From positions 1 through 42,281 of the forward strand of contig NZ_JAHEHZ010000012.1 of the NCBI RefSeq assembly GCF_024639605.1: a stretch of 42,281 nucleotides of DNA, in the 5' to 3' direction. Of this stretch, positions 35,445-42,281 are shown piece by piece. Each line of letters begins with the position of its first letter. Position 1 is the first letter of the stretch. The translations under genes and the position numbers were made by a program. Source of the stretch: Roseobacter sp. GTDB taxonomy: Bacteria; Pseudomonadota; Alphaproteobacteria; Rhodobacterales; Rhodobacteraceae. The notes under the pieces were generated by a model. That model saw only the letters and a list, made by a program, of their open reading frames with translations. It did no database searches and was not told the origin of the DNA.

Positions 35445-36289
35445 GTCAGATCATCCTCGTCGTCGTAATACCCTTCTGCGCGAAGTTTGGCCTCGCGCTT
35501 GGTTTCCACCCGGCGCACGAGGAAAATCGATACCTCATAAAGCCCGTAAACCACCACAAACAGGATCACCTGAGTAATAACGTCTGGCGGGGTCACAAGA
35601 GCGGCAAGCACCAGAATGGCAACCACGGCATATTTGCGCACGTTTCCAAGACCTTCGGCACTCACAAGTCCCGCCTTGCCCATCAGTGTCAGCAGAACCG
35701 GAAGCTGAAAGCACATGCCGAATGCGACGATGAATTTGATCGTGAGGTTCAGGTATTCCTGAGCGGAGCCCTGAAAGACAACGCTCAGACCCGGATTGGT
35801 GGCAGGGTCTCCCGGCAGCGCCTCGCCTTCGGCTCCGAACTGCTGGAACCCCAGAAAGAAGTCATAGGCCAGCGGTGTCACAACATAAAACGCAAAGGAT
35901 GCGCCAAGCAGGAACATTACCGGCGAGGAGATCAGAAAGGGCAGAAAGGCGCCCTTTTCGTTGCGGTAGAGCCCTGGCGCCACGAAACGCCACATCTGAT
36001 GCGCGATCACCGGAAAAGAGAGCATCAGCCCGCCCAGAAGTGATACTTTAATTGCAACGAAGAAGCCCTCCTGAGGACTGATAAAAATCAGATCGCAGTC
36101 CTGCCCGCGCTGAGCCAGCACCGTGCAAAGCGGATCGGTCAGAAAGTTGAAGATCGGCGTGGCGACAGTAAAGCAGATGATCATGCCCACCAGAAAAGCA
36201 ATAACCGACCGGATCAGCCGCGTGCGTAGTTCCGCCAGGTGTTCGATCAGCGGGGCGGCGCTGTCTTCAAGGTCATCCGATGCGCTCAT
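35441..36289 (-). CDS. tatC: Twin-arginine translocase subunit TatC
   Basis: TatC is the multi-span receptor for twin-arginine signal peptides. The 282-residue protein begins with acidic residues and the [16 protein letters not shown] motif, has six hydrophobic segments and the conserved [27 protein letters not shown] region. A charged C-terminal tail follows. It overlaps tatB (four bases, ATGA) and the DUF815 gene (four bases), so the whole series tatA-tatB-tatC-DUF815 is one tight operon. Confidence 0.97.
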   Translation of the reverse strand: MSASDDLEDSAAPLIEHLAELRTRLIRSVIAFLVGMIICFTVATPIFNFLTDPLCTVLAQRGQDCDLIFISPQEGFFVAIKVSLLGGLMLSFPVIAHQMWRFVAPGLYRNEKGAFLPFLISSPVMFLLGASFAFYVVTPLAYDFFLGFQQFGAEGEALPGDPATNPGLSVVFQGSAQEYLNLTIKFIVAFGMCFQLPVLLTLMGKAGLVSAEGLGNVRKYAVVAILVLAALVTPPDVITQVILFVVVYGLYEVSIFLVRRVETKREAKLRAEGYYDDEDDLT

Positions 36290-36732
36290 GTTTCGCTCTT
36301 CTGCTCCGGTGCCGCAGCGGCTTCAAGTTCGGCGGCTTTAGCCTGCGCCTCTTCGGCTTCGCGCACTTTGCGGTCTGCGGCGGCGCGCGCGGTGGCCGCC
36401 TGTATCTTTTTGGTCTGCTCTGCGCGTTCCGCTGCCAGTTTGCCGGTCTCGCTGTCCGGGTCAAAACTGCCCAGATCGCTTGCGGCCTTTTTGACCCCGT
36501 CCATCGCAGAATTTACGGGGTTGGTCGCCGCGCGCAGTCCTTTGGAGATGTCCTTCACGCCCGCATCATCTGCGGCGTCATTCATTGCCCGGCTGAATTC
36601 GCGCGCCATTCCCTTGGCCTTGCCGACAAACTGTCCGAGGGTGCGGAACATGACCGGCAGGTCCTTGGGACCGATAACGATAAGCGCGACGATGCCGATA
36701 ACCAGCATCTCCGTCCAGCCAAGATCGAACAT
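36286..36732 (-). CDS. tatB: Twin-arginine translocase subunit TatB
   Basis: TatB forms the signal-peptide receptor with TatC. The 148-residue protein has the N-terminal helix and hinge of the family ([20 protein letters not shown], then [13 protein letters not shown]), an amphipathic helix and a long charged C-terminus rich in Ala, Glu and Lys. It overlaps tatC by four bases and follows tatA by four bases. Confidence 0.96.
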   Translation of the reverse strand: MFDLGWTEMLVIGIVALIVIGPKDLPVMFRTLGQFVGKAKGMAREFSRAMNDAADDAGVKDISKGLRAATNPVNSAMDGVKKAASDLGSFDPDSETGKLAAERAEQTKKIQAATARAAADRKVREAEEAQAKAAELEAAAAPEQKSET

Positions 36733-36736
36733 GACG

Positions 36737-36991
36737 TCAGACCTTGTCTTTTTCGGTCTTCAGATCGGTGGCCGGGTGGGTGCCTGCATCTGTGCGCTGG
36801 GGCGTAATGTCTTTGGCGTCTTCCTCAGAGGCGTTTCTGATCTCGTCCTGGCCCTCGTTGATGCCTTTTTTAAAGGATGTGATGCCTTTGCCCACTTCCC
36901 CCATCAGGCTCGAGATTTTGCCGCGTCCGAAAAGGACCAGCACGACAACAGCGATCAGCAGCAGGCCGGGAAGGCCGATATTGTTCAACAT
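36737..36991 (-). CDS. tatA: Twin-arginine translocase subunit TatA
   Basis: TatA polymerises to form the protein-conducting part of the Tat system. The 84-residue protein has one N-terminal helix, the [16 protein letters not shown] hinge and amphipathic helix, and an acidic/polar tail. GGAG seven bases before the ATG at 36991 supports that start; an upstream in-frame extension is not conserved. It is first in the tatABC-DUF815 operon. The divergent spacer ahead of it holds strong inverted repeats. Confidence 0.96.
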   Translation of the reverse strand: MLNNIGLPGLLLIAVVVLVLFGRGKISSLMGEVGKGITSFKKGINEGQDEIRNASEEDAKDITPQRTDAGTHPATDLKTEKDKV

Positions 36992-37138
36992 GAGTAATCT
37001 CCAGAATGGTCTGTGTCCGCGCGCCGCGGACCTGTCGGGGATGTGTGTACGCAATGGTGCGCGGCGGATGAAGCCTCAAAACCTCGCCGCGGGCCGAAAA
37101 CCGGGTGACAAGGTGCAGATTTTAGGGCTCGCAAAACT

Positions 37139-37187
37139 CAACTGACAGGTTTATGTCAGTTGTACTTCGTCTGAAGCGCGTCAGACG
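37139..37187. promoter_or_regulatory. Two perfect inverted repeats in the tatA divergent spacer
   Basis: CAACTGACA-N6-TGTCAGTTG (37139-37162, 9-bp arms) is followed by CGTCTGA-N6-TCAGACG (37168-37187, 7-bp arms). Both have 6-base centres and CTGA/TCAG cores; their centres are 27 bases apart. They sit between tatA and the gene pair with a WYL regulator, 20 bases before the TTG start of the small gene. They could be operators or leader hairpins. Confidence 0.55.
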
Positions 37188-37205
37188 CAACCGAAAGGAC
37201 TGAAG

Positions 37206-37577
37206 TTGCGCGGTTTAAAACCAAGGCACATCGTTTTTCCATGCGCAGGCGCTGACACCGCGCGGGGAGCAAGCGACACCCCTGTCGCGGAAAGCATGAC
37301 CGTCCCGCACAACTCAGATGCCGGCACCGAGGCTTTCGTCGCAGCGGCAAACAAACTGGCCCCGCTGATGCAGAAAAAAGGCGACGCTCCGGTACGAACT
37401 CTGAGTGTCTGGGAGACCGGCCTCCGGACCGGTCCTGTAATCCGGACCTCAGTGCAGATTACCGGCGCCGCAAGGATCACGCAGGGGCCGGCAGCCGCCC
37501 CCTTTGCCCAGCAGATCGACGGCGATACAGTGGTGATGCGCCACGCGCCCGCGCGGCGCACCCTGAGAATGGCGTAA
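37206..37577 (+). CDS. Unknown small protein ahead of the WYL regulator
   Basis: A 123-residue frame I do not recognise. It starts at TTG with AGGA six bases upstream; an alternative ATG at 37296 (MTVPHNSD) has GGAAAG close by and more typical codon use after it, so the true start is uncertain. The sequence has no membrane segment or signal peptide; it contains SVWETGLRTGPV and ends in a basic RRTLRMA. One base separates its stop from the regulator ATG, suggesting an operon. Confidence 0.42.
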   Translation: MRGLKPRHIVFPCAGADTARGASDTPVAESMTVPHNSDAGTEAFVAAANKLAPLMQKKGDAPVRTLSVWETGLRTGPVIRTSVQITGAARITQGPAAAPFAQQIDGDTVVMRHAPARRTLRMA

Positions 37578-37578
37578 C

Positions 37579-38244
37579 ATGTCCCGCACGGACCGCCTCT
37601 TCGACATCATCGGGATCCTGCGCGACGGTAAACTGCACCGCGCGCAGGACATCGCCGGTCGTCTCGGAGTTTCCGTCCGGACCATCTACCGCGATATGGA
37701 CACGCTGACGGCCTCCGGCGTGCCGGTCGAGGGCGAACGTGGTGTGGGCTATATGATCACCGCCGCCATCACTCTTCCGCCCCTGAACCTGACGGCAGCC
37801 GAACTTGAAGCGCTGAACCTCGGTATGGCGATTGTCGGCGAAGCGGCTGATCCTGATCTGAAGGCCGCTGCGCTGAGCCTTGCCGATAAAGTGGATGCCG
37901 TGCTGCCCGCACAGGTAATCTCTCAGGCGGATGCCTGGAAGTTCGCGGTTTATCCCTTTGCAGACGCGGCGCGTGGCTTTGCCCATATGCCGACGCTGCG
38001 GGCGGCCATCCGGGCCCGGCAAAAGCTGCGCCTGACGTATACGTCCAGAGACAGCGTGGTGAGCACGCGTGTCGTGCGCCCGTTGCATATGGAATACTGG
38101 GGCCGGGTCTGGACCCTGACCGCCTGGTGCGAACTGCGCCAGGGTCACCGGGTGTTTCGTGTCGATCTCATTCAGACAGCCGAAGCGCTGCCCGAGCTGT
38201 TTGTGGATGAGCCGGGCAAAACGCTGGACGATTATGTGCCCTGA
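37579..38244 (+). CDS. WYL-domain HTH transcriptional regulator (YafY-like)
   Basis: A 221-residue regulator with an N-terminal winged helix-turn-helix (about 1-55, ITxDMDTL-type: SVRTIYRDMDTL) and a C-terminal WYL domain (EYWGRVWTLTAWCE). WYL domains sense ligands, often nucleic-acid-related, and the family includes YafY-like repressors. The gene starts one base after the small unknown gene. The strong inverted repeats upstream may be its operators, by inference. No ligand can be named. Confidence 0.9.
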   Translation: MSRTDRLFDIIGILRDGKLHRAQDIAGRLGVSVRTIYRDMDTLTASGVPVEGERGVGYMITAAITLPPLNLTAAELEALNLGMAIVGEAADPDLKAAALSLADKVDAVLPAQVISQADAWKFAVYPFADAARGFAHMPTLRAAIRARQKLRLTYTSRDSVVSTRVVRPLHMEYWGRVWTLTAWCELRQGHRVFRVDLIQTAEALPELFVDEPGKTLDDYVP

Positions 38245-38304
38245 GACGGCTGGTGCCGGGAAAAATCCGTGCCTGCAGACCCGGACGCTGGCAGAAACAC
38301 CGGG

Positions 38305-39249
38305 TCAGGCAATATCGATGCGATAACCGATGCGCGGGAAGTGCACACAGACGCGCCCGACATCCGGCTCCTCGCGAAGCACTGTAATCGTATCTGCGTT
38401 CGCCGTAACAACGGTGCCGGCCACCCCCTGCTCACCCCCGTCCACATCCGGGTGCACCACGACCTGCATGCCCTCGCGAAGCCCCTGCGGATCGTGTGGT
38501 GCAACGCCGGTGCCTTCGAGAGGGTCGGCGGCGGCGGCGATGTCGATGGCTTCCTGTGGTGTCATTGGGCTGACGGTCCCGTGCCCGATCGCCGCGACAT
38601 TACGCTCCCAGCGCTCAAGATGCGGAAACTCCGACAGGAACGCCGCCCCCTGATCCCATCGGCCGCGGATAAACCAGATCACGTGATAGATCTGCGCATC
38701 CACAGCGCCGACGGCCTCACCGAGCATATATGCGCGTCCGTCGCTGAGTTGTTCGTTAAACCAGCCGAGCGGCCCGCGCATCTGAGAGGCAAGATGCGGT
38801 AATGCTGCATTCGCGGCTTTGAGACCCGCCGCCCAGTCCGGCCCGAGATAGAGCCGGCCCCGGTCAGCCGCAAAATCCTGCGGCAGGTTATCCCCGGCAG
38901 ATCCGAGAACGATTTTCACCGCGAGGTCAAAAAACGCGCCATCGGTCCAGCGGCTGAGCCCCCACATCAGACCGGCCTGCGCGGTCGGGAAAAATGAGGG
39001 TTCCGGAAAGCGGCGGTCAAGTTCGCGGATAATGCACTGGCTGTCACAGTAGATGTCGGCACCAATCTGCATAACCGGCGTGCGGCGGTATCCCCCCGAG
39101 AGCTTGGTGAGATCAGGCTTGGGCGCGAGACGCGGAATTTCCACATCGCGCCAACTGCACCCTTTGATCCCGAGCGCAATCCGCGCCTTTTCGGCCACGG
39201 GCGACTGCGGGTAATTATGCAGAATAATCTCAGGGGCGCTTGCGCTCAT
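38305..39249 (-). CDS. Glutathione S-transferase-like protein with C-terminal extension
   Basis: A 314-residue protein starting with a thioredoxin-like GST domain (HNYPQSPVAEKARIALG near residue 11; GGYRRTPVMQIGADIYCDSQCIIREL, about 52-76), then a helical GST C-terminal domain to about residue 230. The last 80 residues are extra: an acidic stretch, then a KOW/SH3-like GMQVVVHPDVDGGEQGVAGTVVT block. The substrate is unknown. It lies alone on the minus strand, converging with the WYL gene. Confidence 0.85.
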   Translation of the reverse strand: MSASAPEIILHNYPQSPVAEKARIALGIKGCSWRDVEIPRLAPKPDLTKLSGGYRRTPVMQIGADIYCDSQCIIRELDRRFPEPSFFPTAQAGLMWGLSRWTDGAFFDLAVKIVLGSAGDNLPQDFAADRGRLYLGPDWAAGLKAANAALPHLASQMRGPLGWFNEQLSDGRAYMLGEAVGAVDAQIYHVIWFIRGRWDQGAAFLSEFPHLERWERNVAAIGHGTVSPMTPQEAIDIAAAADPLEGTGVAPHDPQGLREGMQVVVHPDVDGGEQGVAGTVVTANADTITVLREEPDVGRVCVHFPRIGYRIDIA

Positions 39250-39317
39250 TGTCCGGGGTCCTTTTTCAACGGGGCACGGTATGAGCGCGATCCTGCACTC
39301 ATAAAGGATCAGGCATG

Positions 39318-39352
39318 AAACGGGCGCGGCGATCTCTCAGCCACGCCCGTTT
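39318..39352. terminator. Long hairpin between the GST and glycine-zipper genes
   Basis: AAACGGGCG (39318-39326) pairs with CGCCCGTTT (39344-39352), and GGC (39328-39330) with GCC (39340-39342) inside. On either strand a short T-run is part of the stem, so it probably terminates the glycine-zipper gene transcript. Confidence 0.6.
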
Positions 39353-39431
39353 CCGGTTCTGTCAGAACAGCAGCATTGTAACGTAAGGTCGACGCATCCG
39401 CGCCCGCGTTCCTGTCACTGCCGCGTCCGGC

Positions 39432-39665
39432 TCAGCAGCCTGCGACGTTCTGGCCTGCTGCGGCACCTGCGGCAGCACCTGCGGCAGTTGCGATCGTCTG
39501 GCCTGTGCCACCACCAATCTGGTTGCCGATCACGCCGCCCGCGATTGCACCGCCGATAGCACCCGTAGCACAGTTCCGTGAGCGTTGCTGCTCAGCGGTC
39601 ACGGGTGCACAGGCCTGAAGCACACCGATCAGAGCGACCAGGGAAGCTGTTGTCACAATTTTCAT
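39432..39665 (-). CDS. Glycine-zipper lipoprotein
   Basis: A 77-residue small lipoprotein. The signal peptide ends in the lipobox LQAC (Cys19). The mature part is a glycine-zipper with repeated small residues (GAIGGAIAGGVIGNQIGGG, then Ala/Gly-rich TAAGAAAGAAAG), typical of Gly-zipper 2TM proteins that pack in the outer membrane. It ends with a lone Cys. GAGGA lies before the ATG. It stands alone, with a hairpin after it. Confidence 0.9.
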   Translation of the reverse strand: MKIVTTASLVALIGVLQACAPVTAEQQRSRNCATGAIGGAIAGGVIGNQIGGGTGQTIATAAGAAAGAAAGQNVAGC

Positions 39666-39797
39666 AGTTAAGTCCTCATTTCATAGTGGCGGGCCAGAGC
39701 GGCGCCGATCCTGCCTGCAGGTTATTTCATCCGCAGAGCCAAGCACAAGACCCACTTCACAGCCCCGTGACACTGCGAGGAATTACGCCGGTGCGCT

Positions 39798-40160
39798 TCA
39801 GGACTTCAGCGTCCAGCCGGTCTGTCGCGGCAGGAATGCCTCAACGCTGGCCTGGGCCACCACAATCGGGTCATTCCGGTCGGCAGTCTGCACGTTCAGC
39901 CCGCCTTTCACGACCCGCACCTCTGCACGTCCGCGCGGCAGCACCGGCAACAGATCATCCGGATTGACCGCATCAGGCTCCTGCACGCCGACAGTCACCT
40001 GCACCCGCATTTCAGAATGCGGCAGGTCCAGCACTCCGAAAAGCGGCAGCGATGAGTGGCGAAAAGCATCCTCGATCGCGCGTTTTGCCGCTTTGGTGTA
40101 ATTCTGGCCGTGCAGATCATTGCCCATGCCCATTTCGATGATCAGACGCTGCTCACTCAC
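39798..40160 (-). CDS. Lin0512 family protein, copy 2
   Basis: A 120-residue protein of the Lin0512 family (conserved, function unknown). It shares GMG (11-13), the YTKAAKRAIEDAFRHSSL helix (about 21-38), VGVQEPDAV and PRGRAEVRVVKGGL with the preceding gene, to which it is clearly related. Its start overlaps the end of that gene by 8 bases, so they are translationally coupled. Confidence 0.88.
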   Translation of the reverse strand: MSEQRLIIEMGMGNDLHGQNYTKAAKRAIEDAFRHSSLPLFGVLDLPHSEMRVQVTVGVQEPDAVNPDDLLPVLPRGRAEVRVVKGGLNVQTADRNDPIVVAQASVEAFLPRQTGWTLKS

Positions 40161-40503
40161 CTGCCTTCTCCATATTAAAACCGACGGTCAGGGCGACGTT
40201 TGCCATGATCGTGGGATTGCCGTCGCCGTCCGGCCGCGGCGCATCAAGCCCGCCGTGATGCACGCGCACCTGGGCATCGCCATAGGGAAAGGCTGCCATG
40301 ACCTCGCTCACATCTACCGCTTCGGGCTGCTGCACACCGACATCAACGATGATCTTCATATCGGTTTTTTCAAAGCCGAAGAGTTCAGCCAGATTGATCG
40401 AATTGTGCCAGAGCGCGTCTTTGACACCCCGCACCGCGGCCTGGGTATAGTCACCGCGCCGCAGCGAGGTCCCCATACCGAATTCCACAAGTAACCTTTG
40501 CAT
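40153..40503 (-). CDS. Lin0512 family protein, copy 1
   Basis: A 116-residue Lin0512 family protein of unknown function. It matches its neighbour at FGMG, YTQAAVRGVKDALWHNSI, VGVQQPEAV and PYGDAQVRVHHGGL but differs elsewhere, so the two are diverged paralogues. ATG 40503 is preferred: AAGGAG lies eight bases before it, while the ATG at 40509 would be only two bases from that site. It follows the ABC ATPase by 13 bases and overlaps the second copy by 8. Confidence 0.9.
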   Translation of the reverse strand: MQRLLVEFGMGTSLRRGDYTQAAVRGVKDALWHNSINLAELFGFEKTDMKIIVDVGVQQPEAVDVSEVMAAFPYGDAQVRVHHGGLDAPRPDGDGNPTIMANVALTVGFNMEKAGE

Positions 40504-40516
40504 GCGCATCGCTCCT

Positions 40517-41599
40517 TCAGGCCGCAAAAACAAAACACCGGTCGCGCCGGATCGTCAGCCACATAACCGTGCCCGGTTGCGGCAAAAACACATTCGGCAC
40601 CGTCGCCCGGAGCACAGAACCGTCGTAGTCCATCACGAATTCCACGAGGCTTTCATTGCCCATAAACCGCGCCCGTTGCACGATGGCGCGCGCGGCCGTG
40701 CCGTCACTGGCGGTGGGCTTCGGTCCCTGCCCGCCCCGATCGAAATCGATCCGTACGTGCTGCGGGCGAAACACAATGTTGACCGCCGTGCCATCCGGCA
40801 CACCCGGGGCCAGAAACCGGCCAAAGGGGGTATGCGCCAGTGCGCCCGACACCTCGGCACGCAGCACGTTGGCATCCGAGAAAAATGCCACCGCGGCACG
40901 GTCCACCGGGCGGGTATAAACATTGTAGGGCGCGCCCTGCTGCACGATTTTGCCGTCGCGCATCAGTGCGATTTCGTCGGCCATGCGCATCGCTTCCTCA
41001 GGCTCATGCGTGACCAGAAGAACCGCCGTGTCCTGCTCTTTGAGAATCGTCAGCGTTTCGTCCCGGATGCCGTCACGCAACCGGTTGTCCAGCCCTGAGA
41101 ACGGCTCGTCCATAAGCATGATTCGCGGACGCGGTGCCAGAGCACGCGCCAGCGCCACGCGCTGCTGTTCACCGCCCGAAAGCTGGTGGGGATAGCCGTC
41201 GATAAACCGCAGAAGATCAACCCGCTGCAGCAGTTCTTCGACGCGCGCGCGTTTTTCCGCACGGGTACCCTTTTTAAGTCCGAAAGACACATTGTCCGCG
41301 ACACTGAGGTGCGGAAAGAGTGCAAAGTCCTGAAACATCAAACCGATCTCGCGCCGCTCGGGCGGCACCCGGAAGACCGTGTCACAGATCAGATTGCCAT
41401 CGACCCAGATCTCGCCGCTGTCCTGCATTTCGACACCGGCAATCATGCGCAGCGTCGTGGATTTGCCACAGCCCGACGGGCCCAGCAGGCAGGTGACCTG
41501 CCCCGGCATTATCTTCAGGCTCACGTCATCGACCACGGCCCGCCCGTTAAAGGCGCGGCGCAGGTTCCTGATCTCTAGCCTCGGGTTCGGCTGGGACAC
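40517..41599 (-). CDS. ABC transporter ATP-binding protein, FbpC/PotA-like
   Basis: A 360-residue ATPase of the spermidine/iron-type importer class. Walker A is GPSGCGKS (40-47), the signature is LSGGEQQRVALARAL, and Walker B is IMLMDEPFSGLD. The C-terminal third is a TOBE-like domain (about 280-350). GTG at 41599 is chosen because the frame starts at the usual SQPNPRLEIRNL; an in-frame extension upstream is not conserved. No permease or binding-protein gene is next to it in this window, which is unusual. It leads the operon with the two Lin0512 genes (13 bases between). Confidence 0.88.
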   Translation of the reverse strand: MSQPNPRLEIRNLRRAFNGRAVVDDVSLKIMPGQVTCLLGPSGCGKSTTLRMIAGVEMQDSGEIWVDGNLICDTVFRVPPERREIGLMFQDFALFPHLSVADNVSFGLKKGTRAEKRARVEELLQRVDLLRFIDGYPHQLSGGEQQRVALARALAPRPRIMLMDEPFSGLDNRLRDGIRDETLTILKEQDTAVLLVTHEPEEAMRMADEIALMRDGKIVQQGAPYNVYTRPVDRAAVAFFSDANVLRAEVSGALAHTPFGRFLAPGVPDGTAVNIVFRPQHVRIDFDRGGQGPKPTASDGTAARAIVQRARFMGNESLVEFVMDYDGSVLRATVPNVFLPQPGTVMWLTIRRDRCFVFAA

Positions 41600-41831
41600 G
41601 TGGGGGCAGGCTCCGGAAATTCCGACAGAAAGGGTCGGGTTGGAGCTATCAGCCCTGCCCGCCGCCCGCAAGTATTGCAAAGATATCCGCCTGACAGGTG
41701 CCCGGATGTGGCGCCCGCACCGGTGTCCGGCCCGGTCCTGGGCCCGCCTTGCGCAAAGATGCGCCGCTGTCCCGCGGTTGGGCACGCTGGCGCCCGGGGT
41801 CCCACAACGCCGCCAGCAGCTCGCGCAAAAG

Positions 41832-42281
41832 CTATTCCGTCAGGTCAAAGAACGCCTCAGCACGGTCCACCCCGTTCACCTGCAGCACGATCGCATGTCG
41901 CCCGGGATACAGCGTAAAGGTCGTCGCATTCCCCTTCATTGCATGGGATTTTGATGCAGTGAAAGGTTGCCCGGGACGCGCAGTTCCCTGTCTGAGCTTG
42001 AACACCTTCTGCGACGCTCTGCCCGAGGGCCGATGAAAGCTGATCCGGTAATCCACCAGAACCGGCATTTCATCCGTTACCGCGATCTCGCAGGAAAACG
42101 CCAGAGCGTCGCCGATGGGGACGGTGGCCGCGTCGAGGGAAAGTGTCACAGCCGCCGGGGCCTCCTGCCGGTACCCAAGCGCCAGCAACGCACCGGGATG
42201 GCCTGACTTCACTGCGGTGCGCAGCGCATGGCGGGTCATCCAGGCCAGCTCTCGGGGGTCCTGATCTGCGGCTTCTGCCCA
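41832..42281 (-). CDS. DNA alkylation repair protein (AlkD-like), C-terminal part (partial)
   Basis: The visible frame enters at the window end and stops at 41832, giving the last 149 residues. It starts with a HEAT-like helix (ELAWMTRHALRTAVKSGHPG), then GYRQEA and an all-beta domain with DYRISFHRPSGRASQKVFKLR and PGRHAIVLQVNG. This C-terminal pattern belongs to DNA alkylation repair proteins related to AlkD (COG4335), which remove alkylated bases through stacked HEAT repeats. The ABC gene follows after 232 bases that hold no gene. Confidence 0.85.
   Translation of the reverse strand, partial: WAEAADQDPRELAWMTRHALRTAVKSGHPGALLALGYRQEAPAAVTLSLDAATVPIGDALAFSCEIAVTDEMPVLVDYRISFHRPSGRASQKVFKLRQGTARPGQPFTASKSHAMKGNATTFTLYPGRHAIVLQVNGVDRAEAFFDLTE

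Noticed and set aside
1-42281. CRISPR array, insertion sequence, prophage structural genes
   Set aside because: No regularly spaced repeats, transposase, capsid, tail or terminase genes are seen; the endolysin/holin pair alone does not make a prophage.

Overview
The window looks like chromosomal DNA of an alphaproteobacterium of the family Rhodobacteraceae, most likely the Roseobacter side. The GC content is high. The genes are typical of the group: a gene transfer agent (GTA)-type endolysin/holin pair, a fused indolepyruvate:ferredoxin oxidoreductase, surE-pcm-LysM/M23 and tatABC blocks, DUF815 and DUF1194 proteins, and a secreted Hint-domain protein. There is no IS element, CRISPR array, rRNA or tRNA. 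The species cannot be named from the sequence alone.

Layout. 1-8648 (minus strand): acyltransferase, murI, argC, ccmE, endolysin, holin and the 5' part of ccmF run as one closely packed series, with the indolepyruvate oxidoreductase gene upstream. 8824-13155 (plus): a divergent LysR regulator, a structure-rich non-coding stretch (candidate sRNA, terminator, potential pseudoknot), a secreted PRC-barrel-like protein and purL. 13205-15442 (minus): a MoxR-type ATPase and CoxE-like VWA pair. 15725-20218 (plus): a hydrolase-like protein, pyrC, pyrE and dnaB. 20219-20535: a promoter/terminator-bounded unit with no normal gene, then an unknown membrane-anchored protein (minus). 21333-34445 (plus): DUF1194, alr, mlaE, mlaF, response regulator, radA, cvpA, purF, an SDR, surE, pcm, a LysM/LytM lipoprotein and a Hint-domain protein. 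34599-36991 (minus): tatA-tatB-tatC-DUF815. 37206-38244 (plus): a small unknown protein and a WYL regulator. 38305-42281 (minus): a GST-like protein, a glycine-zipper lipoprotein, an ABC ATPase followed by two tandem Lin0512-family genes, and the 3' end of a DNA alkylation repair gene.

Most genes are housekeeping: nucleotide synthesis (purL, purF, pyrC, pyrE), replication and repair (dnaB, radA), envelope (murI, alr, mlaEF, tatABC, LytM lipoprotein) and cytochrome c maturation (ccmE, ccmF).

The parts that deserve attention are: (1) a GTA-type lysis cassette embedded between ccmE and ccmF, with a CtrA-like half-site in front of it; (2) the non-coding stretch 9791-10100, with a three-hairpin sRNA candidate and interleaved inverted repeats that could form an H-type pseudoknot; (3) a compact transcription unit at 20389-20544 with promoter, hairpin, strong ribosome site, 9-codon ORF ending in three Ile codons and terminator; (4) an apparently partnerless ABC ATPase in an operon with two diverged Lin0512 paralogues; (5) strong paired inverted repeats at 37139-37187 and 33270-33385. 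All functional statements come from reading the sequence by eye. No search or folding program was run.
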